In this document: positions 50,515 through 61,006 of the stretch, in pieces
How the letters are laid out: each line of letters opens with the position of its first letter
How positions within the stretch are numbered: position 1 is the first letter of the stretch
Origin: Eumeta japonica
Lineage: Eukaryota; Arthropoda; Insecta; Lepidoptera; Psychidae
Reading direction: 5' to 3'
Assembly (NCBI GenBank): GCA_005406025.1
Contig: BGZK01000010.1
Coordinates: 248,001 to 312,000, forward strand
Length of the DNA: 64,000 bases
Notes under the pieces: generated by a model
Database searches by the model: none
Told to the model about the DNA's origin: nothing
Seen by the model: the letters and a program-made list of their open reading frames with translations, nothing else
Position numbers and translations under genes: made by a program

Positions 50515-50640
50515 CTTGGCATGTTATAAAAACACGCAGTATGGTGGTCCTTGGGCACCTCTCGCGGCCGGCAGGTCGTAGGTTCGACTACTTCGAGGTG
50601 TACAGAAAGAACGATGGAGTCATAGTGATTTCAGTCATGG
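50515..50640 (+). repeat. tRNA-derived SINE-like fragment
   Basis: The phrase GCACCTCTCGCGGCCGGCAG GTCGTAGGTTCGACTAC resembles lepidopteran tRNA-derived SINEs, which carry GGTCGTGGGTTCGA (a pol III B box) in the same place. The following TTCGAGGTGTACAG also fits. The tRNA fold is lost, and no A box or target duplication is clear. Confidence 0.4.
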
Positions 50641-51176
50641 AGAAACTTACTAACAATTCTTTTAATCATCTCTTATCGCAGCCTTAGAAAAATACAGACA
50701 ATAGGATAGATTGGACAATTTTAACACTAGATATAACCATCATTCGAATAAATTCAAATATTACCCTAATACTTTTCAGAAACAATATGTTTTAAATTGT
50801 CGGTATATTAGAGAATTCCTGAGCCATGATGTTTCACTTCAATATAGACGTTCAAAATGCACGTAAAAAATTCACAGAGCAAGGAGCCAAAGCTAGAACA
50901 AAATCTTAAATGACGTGCCAGTACTGAACTGCATAATAAAAGTATTCTCGGGACATTTAAAGCTCCGAAGTTCGACTGGAGTTTACTCCTTAAGAATGAT
51001 TTTCTTGAAATATATACAATAGGCAAAGGGGGTAGACAAACGCATCTATTATAATACTGAAAGCATGGATGTATTTTTATTCGTATTCATTTATATGGAT
51101 TTAATAAAAATATAAATTTACATAAATAATGTTAAGTAACAAAACTTCGAAACTCCAAAATTTCACCTTAAACGAT

Positions 51177-52337
51177 CTAGTCTAGTTGACAAGTTAAAAA
51201 TCGTGTTAATTCTTAATAAAGGTCCTCAAAATAAGTGAGATAGCTTATTGGATTCGGAATGACGTCTAGAAAAATGTATTCGAAGGATTTTCTGCACGAT
51301 AAAAATTGCAAAAGTTATTAAGAAATTAAGTTGAAAAAAAAAGTATTTCGTTTTTTGGCAATTACTCAAAAACTATTAATACTTAAGACATTTAAAAAAG
51401 AGATTCATAAAAAGGAGAAAATTTCCTAAAAAAATCTTGACTCCCAAAACTCTACCTCTTATTTATGATTTTAATTTAGTGCTGAAAATAGGGCCCCGCG
51501 CGGTCGATATTATGGCTGCTACCGCTCGTAGTGTATCAAATAAATATTTTTTTTATAGTATTAAATATCAATACAAAATTTAAAAAAAATATGGTGTCAA
51601 AATTTTTAAGAAATTTTTTTTTTGTCAACCATAATTTTTCAAGATAACAAAATAGTAAGAAAAAAATTTTTCAAAAATATTAAAATAGTTCATCTGTTCA
51701 TAAACAATTTATTAACAAATAGCGAAAAATTTTTTTTTCAGCGTTCGATAATGCTTTTATAAAATGTAAAAATAGCCATAACTCAAGATTAGATTTAAAA
51801 AAAAATTTTAACTACATTTTTGCGGATTTTAAATTTTTTATTTTAAAAAATTATAATATACAAAATACATATATTTAAGATACTTTTATAACGTGGTCTT
51901 GTTATATATATATAAGAAGAGCTCCAAAAAGCCACAAATTAATAGGTCAATTATTTATTTTTTGGATTCGTCTTTTGTAAAAATTGAAGTCCACGAAAAA
52001 TTATTTAGTTAACAATTGTATAACTTTTTGAAAAATTAACAAAAAAATTTAGAGAGGAGAGTTTTGGGAGTAAAGATTTTTTTTAGGAAATTTTCTCCTC
52101 TTTATGAATCTTTTTTTTTAATTTTCTTAAGTATTAATAGTTTTTGAGTAATTGTCAAAAAACGAAATACCTTTTTTTTTAACTTAATTTGTTAATAACT
52201 TTTGCAATTTTTATCATGCTGTAAAATCCTTCGAAAACATTTTTCTAGACGTCATTCCGAATCCGATAAGCTATCTCACATATTTTTAGGACCTTTATCA
52301 AGAATTAACACGATTTTGAACTCGTCGATTAGACTAA
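51177..52337. mobile_element. Foldback element with ~285-bp inverted arms
   Basis: The left arm (51177-51460) and right arm (52051-52337) are inverse copies with about 92 percent identity by eye. Both include GTCTAGAAAAATG, GATAAAAATTGCAAAAGTTA, TTACTCAAAAACTATTAATA and TTTCCTAAAAAAA. The 590-base centre is extremely AT-rich apart from a GC-rich patch at 51490-51530 (GGGCCCCGCGCGGTCGATAT). There is no open frame. Arms of this length point to a non-autonomous DNA transposon of the foldback type. It sits wholly inside an intron of the SCAPER-like gene and would make a long double-stranded segment in the transcript. No clear target duplication was found. Confidence 0.8.
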
Positions 52338-52502
52338 TGGAAACAATGGCTATAACGGGAGGCAACATGACATCGCGCCAATATTCGATTTGACTCCTCG
52401 TCTAACTTGCGACTGCGGACCGTACATGAAAACCGATACTTACGGATTAAACTTCAAACGTTAATATAATCAAAGGGTAGAGCAGTCAAAGAAGGCACTA
52501 AC

Positions 52503-52611
52503 GCAGTATCTTGTGGCGGGGCGCCTCGCGGTCGGAGGGCGCGTGCTGGGTCAGCAGGCGCGCCACCGCCGCGCGGAACTCCAGCGGCCAGCCGCCCTCG
52601 CCGAACGCCTC
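52503..52611 (-). CDS. SCAPER: SCAPER-like gene, fourth exon from the end
   Basis: The exon has 36 codons plus one base, starting in phase 0 after a GTGTCGCAG acceptor and ending at the strong donor C then GTTAGTG. The product is EAFGEGGWPLEFRAAVARLL then TQHAPSDREAPRHKIL. This part is not itself diagnostic, but its GC-rich coding, splice signals and compatible phase tie it to the exon at 50345. The 2.2-kb intron after it is half filled by the foldback element at 51177-52337. The exon before it was not found; it may lie beyond the window. Confidence 0.65.
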
Positions 52612-53144
52612 CTGCGACACGCGGCGGTGAGCGACATCGACATCGGTCTCATTCGACGTTACCATCGCACGACCATGAAATTTTCCACAGTTTAACGTTA
52701 CCGTGTCTTTGATGTTTCTATTTCGGTACATTGATACTCGATCACATTGGAAATGTTCATAACTACTTTTGACTGGTAACTATGCGATATTCTTTTTTTT
52801 TTATAAAATCACATTTTCGAAATAAATTTAAATTCGTTTATTTTACAGACTACCTCCTCGTTCAAAAGTCAATAACCCTTAGTATAGAAGTGGGAGCGAC
52901 AAATGCAGGTACAGCATAAGTTCACAACTATATTAAGAGGGAAAGATTGAACAAAGGTAACACATTAAAGGACACGTTCCTGTCATTGGTTTATATCACT
53001 TTCTATTTGTTTCTGGGTTCCTCAAATTCGTCGCGTTGACCCGGTATAATACGGCTTGCGAAATAGAACACTTTTTGCATATCTGCGACTTCCTTTTCCA
53101 AAGATGTTCACTTTCTAAAATAAATATTATCAAATACTGATATA

Positions 53145-53641
53145 CAGTGTAATCTCAATAACTGGAACCTCGTTAAGTCGAAATCCTCAGTAAGTCGAAA
53201 AAAATTGCCATTCCCTTCCGATGAACCCCTAAATACGCGGTATCTCGAATTATTTAGACTTTGTAACTCGAACAAAATGTAATTTCCCTACGAAGTATTG
53301 ATAATACATATTTATACTCTATAACTCGAATTTCAAAAAGGAGACTCCGTAAGTTGTAGTTGGTAAAATATAGTGACGTCTTACTTGGAATTCCCCGAAA
53401 TAATAGCAATAAATTCCAAATAAATGTTCGGGTTCGGAGTTTCCAATCTATTGTTTTTGTCTTGTACACGTGCAATGAATGAATACATTCATGAAACTTT
53501 CTAAGTAACACAGCTGTGAACGTTATGTTTGTTCCTTGTCGACACAGTCATATGTATCTCGAAGTTCTTGTTAAATCGAAAAATCGTTAACTCGAATTTT
53601 TTTGTATTTCCCTTGACATTCGAGTTATTGAGATTCCATTG
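53145..53641. mobile_element. Pogo/Tigger-like MITE with TA target duplication
   Basis: The left end CAGTGTAATCTCAATAACTG and the reverse complement of the right end CAATGGAATCTCAATAACTC form inverted termini, and TA lies on each side. The CAGT-start and the TCTCAATAACT-CGAA pattern are typical of pogo-group ends. The interior repeats short phrases such as GTAACTCGAA, CTATAACTCGAA and GTTAAGTCGAA. No transposase frame remains (497 bases). Confidence 0.75.
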
Positions 53642-53989
53642 TAGTAAGGTTTTGTTTTTTTCTACTGCATACGTAAAACGTCTACGAGATAATTATTAAG
53701 GACATACAAATCTGGCTTATAAATTCGCAAAACGTTTTGCTTTACCCAAAAACAATATCGTATCTTATTAATACATGTTATAATATATGAATATATATAC
53801 ACTAAATGTACGGACTCGCCTAGTCGTGGTAGCAAATCTCAAGTTTGAATGTATGTCCGTAAGTGGGTATACATAATTCGATGATATCATACACGGTAAA
53901 CATTAACATTAGTTTTCTTTCCACGATTTTGTCTGCGTGGTATTAAAATGAATTCTTTCTAGATCAATATACAGTCAACGTACAGGTGC
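53642..53989. other. AT-rich stretch without features
   Basis: Only short A/T runs; no gene or repeat seen. Confidence 0.4.
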
Positions 53990-54067
53990 ATTATGTGGCT
54001 GGACGTACAACATGGAAATCAAAAGCGGTACCAGGATCGAGATCACGATTAAAAGAGGGCGCTCGAA
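53990..54067 (+). repeat. Dispersed repeat fragment leading into the minisatellite
   Basis: GGTACCAGGATCGAGATCAC and GCTCGAAATAAAAAG are the purine-rich tract of the family seen at 28242-29232. They directly precede the tandem array, whose unit carries that family's tail sequence. Confidence 0.6.
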
Positions 54068-54526
54068 ATAAAAAGTTAAAGTAATTAATACCGTGTCCAC
54101 GCAGGCAGAGCCGTGGACGAATTAGCATTTAATAAAAAGTTAAAGTAATTAATACCGTGTCCACGCAGGCAGAGCCGTGCGCGAATTAGCATTTAATAAA
54201 AAGTTAAAGTAATTAATACCGTGTCCACGCAGGCAGAGCCGTGGACGAATTAGCATTTAATAAAAAGTTAAAGTAATTAATACCGTGTCCACGCAGGCAG
54301 AGCCGTGCGCGAATTAGCATTTAATAAAAAGTTAAAGTAATTAATACCGTGTCCACGCAGGCAGAGCCGTGGGCGAATTGGCATTTAATAAAAAGTTAAA
54401 GTAATTAATACCGTGTCCACGCAGGCAGAGCCGTGAGCGAATTGGCATTTAATAAAAAGTTGAAGTACATAATTAATACCGTGTCCACGCAGGCAGAGCC
54501 GTGGACGAATTAGCATTTAATAAAAC
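54068..54526. repeat. 64-bp minisatellite, seven copies, derived from a repeat tail
   Basis: Seven units with an exact 64-base period (the AAAAGTT phrase recurs at 54071, 54135, 54199, 54263, 54327, 54391 and 54455). Each has CCGTGTCCACGCAGGCAGAG CCGTG followed by a variable trinucleotide and CGAATT(A/G)GCATTTAATAA. The variable sites read GGA, CGC, GGA, CGC, GGG, AGC, GGA in order, so units 1-2 and 3-4 are a 128-base duplication. The seventh unit contains a 4-base insertion (ACAT). The CACGCAGGCAGAGCCGTGGG phrase is the tail of the dispersed purine-tract family, so the array grew from the end of one inserted copy. Confidence 0.95.
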
Positions 54527-54626
54527 GATGAATGTAAACGTTTACTGAAGAAAGCCTAATACGAGGACTGCCATTTATGTGCCCGGAATATCAAAAAGAA
54601 ACAAACATCTATCATTTAATATGGTT

Positions 54627-55806
54627 TTATTGCTTTTCAAACTATTCGACATGATTATCGATGACTTTTTCATAAGCTGAAACCAATTTTTGTAGCACTT
54701 TTTCCACTCTAATTGAGGTATCTCCGAGAAGTGCAATTTGAACGCATCAACTTCTTCGAGCTCGAATCGTTTATTCTTTACGGTTAGAAATTGCCAAATC
54801 GGGGCTGTACGGAATGACCGGATTGTTGGAGTTGACCAGTAAACAGAGCATTGGATTAGAGGCGTCCGAATAAAGCCGGACATGATTAAGCTTTTTGACT
54901 GCGTGTCTGGCTAAAATAAACGGCCGGCGAATTTCGTAAAAGAGCGAATCCCTGGACATCCTCAATAATGTAGGGTGTCCGGCCTATTTATCCAAATATG
55001 CGGCCAAACTGGCTGGTATGTCCGGCTATTAGGTTTGGCAACCAAGCAACCCTAGTCATGACGAAGAATGATTCTGCGTCGTCGGTTGTTCTTTCTTATT
55101 TCTTAATAGACTTCTGCCAAACAAATGGTCGAGTACCTCTCCGAAATAAACGTTTTACGATTATATAGTGGCACTGTAACGATATGTCCCTATATACCAA
55201 AAAAAACAGGCAATAATTTGCTTCAAAGTGCTTTTGGCACGAATAGCTTTTGTTGGATTCGACTCATTTTGGAACACCCACACTGTTGACTGTTGTCAGT
55301 TTCGGGGTCGTACGCATATCCAAGATTCGTAACTTATGTAGATAGTATAAACAGTTTTTGACGTACCGTCATTGTTTTTTTTCATCTTTTTTTTACACCA
55401 ATCGACACGAATCTGTTTTTGATCAATGCTCAATTTATGCGGAATTTAACGCGAACAAATTTTGTACAGCCAAATTTTCGTGTAATATCTTATTTATGCT
55501 CCTCATACTTACGCCTAGGGACGCCTTTATCTCGCGATATGTAATATGACGATCTTGCATTATTAGTTCCCGCACAGTATCCATATTTTGTAATACAACA
55601 ACCAATTTAGGCCTACCTTCTTTAAATTCATCCGTGAGCATAGACCGTCCACGATTTAACTCACTAAACCAGTGATATATAGTGGTTTTCGATGGTGCTT
55701 CGTCTTTAAAAGTCGAAGTGAGTTAATCGATGCCCTATTTATGAGTTAGCCCGCGCCGAAAATCATAATAAATCATCGCACGAAAATTTTCACAATTTAA
55801 ATCCAT
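54627..55806 (-). pseudogene. Mariner transposase relic (copy 2), nearly full span
   Basis: An ATG at 55806 on the minus strand opens MDLNCENFRAMIYYDFRRGL, with two stops soon after. The next segments are YHWFSELNRGRSMLTDEFKE (about 55690-55630) and RPKLVVVLQNMDTVRELIMQ, then TYREIKASLGVSM (DNA-binding helix-turn-helix). The middle of the protein is eroded. PYSPDLA appears at about 54810, then VDAFKLHFSEIPQLEWKKCY (about 54750-54690), and the end (FEKQ, then TAA at 54629-54627) lies in another frame. Several stops, frameshifts and about 140 extra bases show that it is dead. It belongs to a different mariner lineage from the copy at 40065-40871, whose amino end differs. Terminal inverted repeats were not recognised. 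Confidence 0.85.
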
Positions 55807-58800
55807 GGTCATAAAGACACGCAATTTTCAAAATTACGCCACAATGGTAAAATAATTGACAGTTACATGAAACAAACTGTACGGTGTACAGCCAAGGAGT
55901 TCCATATTTAAATGTTGTAATCACTTTTTTAAATAATGTTCTGTATGTGGCCAGTTCCGGACACGTAAACAGCAGCTCTGGTACACATATTCCTTTAATC
56001 TTTGCCGGTTGAGTTATAGTAACGAATGGGTGACAGTCGTACTTTACAAACTACGATGTCCACCAGACAAAAACAAATTTTCTTTTATACTATATTCCGT
56101 CTCGGTCTCTCGTGAGCTCACGTAGCTCTGCAAATTTCATTTACGACCGCCTATCCCGCATCAACCGCGCGTCGCGCACGCATCAGGTACTGACATCAAT
56201 TCCGGAGATTGACCGACCGCGACGCCCCCCTGGCCGCCGAAAATCACGCCGCTACGTGACCAGAGTACGGAAAATAAAACCGCGTACACATCGGGCGAAA
56301 GTATACACAAAGAGTAGAAAGAAGAAAAGGAAACTAAGTAGCACAATATTACATGACATATCCTACGTGACCATAAATAATTCATATTATAAATTATAAC
56401 GCCGAATGATAAGAGACACGTAGGTTGTTAATAGTGTTTCGCAACATTTTACATTTTATCGATAAAATAGAGGTCAAGTCGACTATTTACTTTTATCGGG
56501 TAGGCATTTAATTGGCTTAGCTTTCCGATTGGCTCACGTGACCATATGTCTCTTAAATTTTACATTGTCCTTACCGTGGCAACTTTTTTTTATCTTAACT
56601 ATTAAATTTTTGTATTAAATTCCCTATCTTGACATTTCTTTATAATCTTCCATTTTCTTATCATTTTAAATGCATATAACCATTTTTCAGTCATCTCGTG
56701 ATCTATTCATATACTTACTATTTTAAAATTGAACTAATTCTGCAATAACCGTAATCCATAAAATAAAAATAAAAAAAACTATTTTAGTGGAAAATAAGCT
56801 TGGTAGTCTAAACTTTTAATCTATAGTTTCGATAAACCGTTATGTCAAAGACTACATCACTATTCCGTAGACCGCAACAATGTAGTATTGAAATTGCGCA
56901 TTTACACTCGACTGCCCATAATTGCGGAACTTATTAAGTGTGCAAATGTCATTAGTGTCATCACTCCGTATTATATTAACTACTTAAGAGCAGTCTCACA
57001 GGTCTTTTATTGCGTTTAACGACTACTTATTGAGCACAAAAAACCAACATATTTGTACGTAATTCGAGTTTTAGTGTTTAATTTATATAAGATAATAATG
57101 TACAATACGAATTTCAGACTATTGTTGTCTTCGATATATTCCATTATAGATTTATTATATATATGTGTACATAACATACCTATAGAGAATTTTCTGTCAA
57201 TCTGTTTGTGCGTTTATATGCCACAATGGCTGCACCGATTTGGATTGGTTCTTCGTGATATATTCAGATAAGGTTGGGTTAATATCTGACGTTCGTTTCA
57301 TTGAAATATGTTGAAAAATAAGAAAGCTATGTTGCACACACAAGTAGACAGAAAAATAGACCGATAGGCCGCTTCATCGGAGAGCGCTGACCATGCTAGT
57401 ACTGCACATCTTCCCGGCTTTGCTTACGCAATGCACACTGGGCGACGTTGGGTTGATTTTTAAAATTAAAGTATGATATCTATTTGTACGTAATAGCGAG
57501 ACGTGTTTAGTTTATTTGTAATTGTTATTATAATCTACTGAACAAATCATTGAATGGCGGAGAAGAGGGTATGAGCACGGGACAAGCGAGAGCTGCTAAA
57601 AACAGGCGTACAGTAATTTCTCACGTCCACGAAGGCGTATTTACTAAGGAGTCTCCTAAAAATATATTACCACGAAGTTTGATTAGGTGAACAAATATGA
57701 TTGCCGTTTTTCTTGGTAGACGAGGTTTTAGGATGGCGTGCTGCGCGCCCGTTCGGCCGATTGCGATTTGTTACCGCCGACGATCGCGTCCAGCGTATCT
57801 CGTCTCGGAGACTGATTCGCCGCCACCCGGCCATGGCCCCCGACGGACTCCAGTTGAAATCTGAGGGCACTCTCTCTACTAAGAAAATGTTTTACAGTCG
57901 TTTTCAGTATTCGTCACTACTCGAACATAGTCGTTCGTCGAAGCAATGTTTTGTCGTTGTCATTTTTAGCGTTCAAGATGCTATTTAAAAGTTTTTTGAA
58001 GTGAAACTTCTATAGAATCGTTGTGATTTCAAACCGGATGCAACGGGAAAAACGACAGGTAAAAGACACAAATACAAAAATGTGTAGGATGAAGCCTGGA
58101 AAGAATGAGACGGAAATATACATACTATTTCCTCTTTATGCCATGCTTTGTAGCATCCCCACTCCCGTCTTCTAAGCATAGTCGCCTGTAATTAGTGAGC
58201 CAGAGCGGGAGAGCAAATGTCAGTGTGTATGTATATTGCACACTGATTAATACTTGCTTGTATTTGAGCATTTAACGTATATGAAAAGTACGTGAGCTAA
58301 TACTACTGTACACTATATGCGGCTGCGTATTACAGCTTTTTAAGAAGAAGTCAGCGTGGTGTGTTTTTATTTAACAGTGTTTGTGAGTATTTTTATATTT
58401 TGTTGTGCTAAATAATAAATTTTATAAGATGCCGAAAACTAAAGCCGAAATGCGTCGTCAATATCGACGCAAAAAAATGAAAATAAAAATAAAATTAAAT
58501 AACATATGTTAATTAAAATATCTTTCAAAATTAATCAAAATACTTTCATTTTTATTCTTGTTATATAAATTCATCTCATTCTTTTGTCGATTTACTGAAG
58601 TTTCATTTCTATCGTGTGTGAATCGCACACACAGTATTTTTTTTAAATTAGTAGTTATTGCAGTGAACGTACTGACCACGAACGAGCCAGGCAAGGTACT
58701 CGGGGGCCAACAACTGAAGAATACCGAGTTTCTTTGGGGATTTAGTATTTCACTTCATACACTCGTAAAAGCATTAACTAGTTGTTTGATTAATGTTTTC

Positions 58801-59273
58801 AAACAGCACGATTATATCACTTTAAACTCGCACAGAAAGTACGTTTGCTCCATTTTAACAATGGTCGATTGTATAGAATAGACATTAAATTATATTTAAT
58901 CGAATTTAAAACTCGCACGGGCGCGGCATGTGAGCCAAAACTAAAACAAAAATGACTACGACCGCAGTCGATTAACGGTTACAGCAATAAAATCTCAAGT
59001 TGGCGAGTCTGTTTTCAAAAATCTCAGGCTTACAATCTATTTCTTTGGGTATGGAGCGCTTTACGCTTTGCACTCTTAGAACCTCTTCCGCCATCTTGTT
59101 TTATACTGACATTTAATAAAAAATCATTTTTGATACAAAATTTGTGTTCCACGTCCCCTTTTTGACGGTTGTTGAGCTAAAACCCATTAGAAAAAAACAT
59201 GGAACCCAAATTTTATTTTTGAAGTGACTTTCTGTTAAATGTCAATTTAAAAGGAGATGGTGACAGTCTTTTT
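55807..59273. other. Gene-poor region with two GC-rich islands
   Basis: Islands lie at 56130-56290 and 57720-57860. The first has a plus-strand frame (56112-56399) that is strongly basic (arginine, lysine) with no family match. At 58429-58512 a 27-residue basic peptide begins MPKTKAEMRRQYRRKKMK; similar basic starts occur in some insect transposon proteins, but nothing follows. No gene is supported. If the SCAPER-like gene extends past the window this is intronic. Confidence 0.35.
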
Positions 59274-59309
59274 GCGCATGATCACAATTTAGGCGTTGTG
59301 ATCGTGCGC
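59274..59309. repeat. 36-base hairpin
   Basis: GCGCATGATCACAA and TTGTGATCGTGCGC pair over 14 positions (one wobble) around the loop TTTAGGCG. Short, GC-rich at the base, in AT-rich surroundings. Confidence 0.6.
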
Positions 59310-61006
59310 ACGAGACATGAGTATGCGGAGATTTTGCATACGTTTACATGGGTAGCAAAAACGTCATTGATATCAACAATAAGATATACATAGATCATAG
59401 ATGAAACATGAATAACAGAAACAGTATTACGTACAGACGTTCTTGTGCACAGCCGCAGGAGACGCGTTTCAAAATACAATTAAATTAGAAACGTATGAAA
59501 TTCTATTTACAGTTTTACATACACCATTGCACAGCATCCAAAAAAAAAATTTGAATAATATGAGTAAATAAAAATATACCTTATTCAATTACAGATTGTA
59601 AAGACATCAATAAGCATCTATTTTCATAAGATGTCAGCACCGGAAACATATAAATTTTAAATCAATTCGTCACTTCCTCTTTTCTATATTAACCCTTCTA
59701 AGATTACGAACCGATTCGGCTACTCATTTTTAAATTAAGTCGGTAAGTTTGTCATACGGCCCGGTTGAGGTCACTTTTTTTTTTTTAGAAATAATTTGTA
59801 ATTTAATTAATGTAACATTGTACAAAAGTATTTAACTTAACTATGTCGTTTGAAGTTAGTCAGGATAGCGTCGCAATGGCGTAAAATAGACTCGTGTCTT
59901 CCTTCACCTCCGCGTGGGGGTGAAGGAAGGGTTGCAAGCGTTAAACCTGCGCACTACATCATTCGCAGGCAATCCAGAGCGGCAAAGTATGGAGCGTTGT
60001 ACTGTAAAATATGTTCTCTAATTTTATTGAGGAGCAATGAATACAATTTGTAGAGTGGTTATTAAGGTAGCCTCCGCTTATTTTAAGCTATTGGTTCAAT
60101 TTTCTACGAAACCTCCTTGTAATATTTATCTGTAAAGGTTCTTTTTTTAGTTACCATAAACCTGAATTGAATTTCTGTAACACATAATAGATAAGGCGGT
60201 GATTTTTAATACGGAAGCCTCTCCAGACAAGTCCGACTCGCACTTGGCCCTTTTTAGTTTTAAATGCTTCGTCACGTGTCTATATCTCACCTGTGTTCAA
60301 AAATAAAATATTTACCTTCATGCTATTTTCCTAAAGTCCGAAAATTTTCTCAGATCTAAGGAATTGGACATAATGGAAAAATTACATTTTAACTTAAATA
60401 TTAGATCACTATACCTATCGTTGTGTTAAAGATATTTTATATGTTTACAAATATTCGATATAAAACGCAACAAAAACACACTACCAGTAAACAGACTGAA
60501 GCGTGCGGTACAGATGTAACGCCAAAGGGACCGCGAATAAAGCGATAATTTTTGCCTATCGTATCCTCTGGAGTGTGGTGCATCCCCGGGGACGAGATTC
60601 TGTTCCCGGTTGCACTTTGATGTCTCTATAAGATCCGTGACACGGGTCCCGTGTAGGGTGACCGTAGTTCATCAAAAAATTAGACTCTGAAAATATGATT
60701 TTTTTTTTTGTAACAAGTTATAAAAATAATAACAAATCACAAAACACGTACTTTATATAATAGATATTCTTTGACGAACAAGTAAATAGCCAAACGCGAC
60801 TTGAATGCGTATAGAAAGAAATAACAAAACAGAACCAATTATCAAAAAGAAATAAAGTCAAAACATAAAATATCTATCGGTCGCATAAAAATGGAAAATG
60901 AAACATATCTTGAAACTCGCACAAACACGTCAAAACTCTATATAAAAAAAACGCAAACAGAATATATGGAAAAGAAAACAATGACGGCGAATGAGAGATT
61001 GTAAAT
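59310..61006. other. Repeat remnants, no gene
   Basis: At 60211-60255 the tail of the common interspersed repeat is present in plus orientation (ACGGAAGCCTCTCCAGACAA then GTCCGACTCGCACTTGGCCC). A perfect 15-base palindrome ACACGGGTCCCGTGT lies near 60640. Otherwise AT-rich. Confidence 0.5.
59898..59929. repeat. Strong 14-bp hairpin
   Basis: CTTCCTTCACC and GGTGAAGGAAG are perfect inverse copies. The inner bases TCC and GGG extend the stem, leaving a loop of four (GCGT). In a bacterium it would look like a terminator; here it is an isolated inverted repeat of unknown role. Confidence 0.6.
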
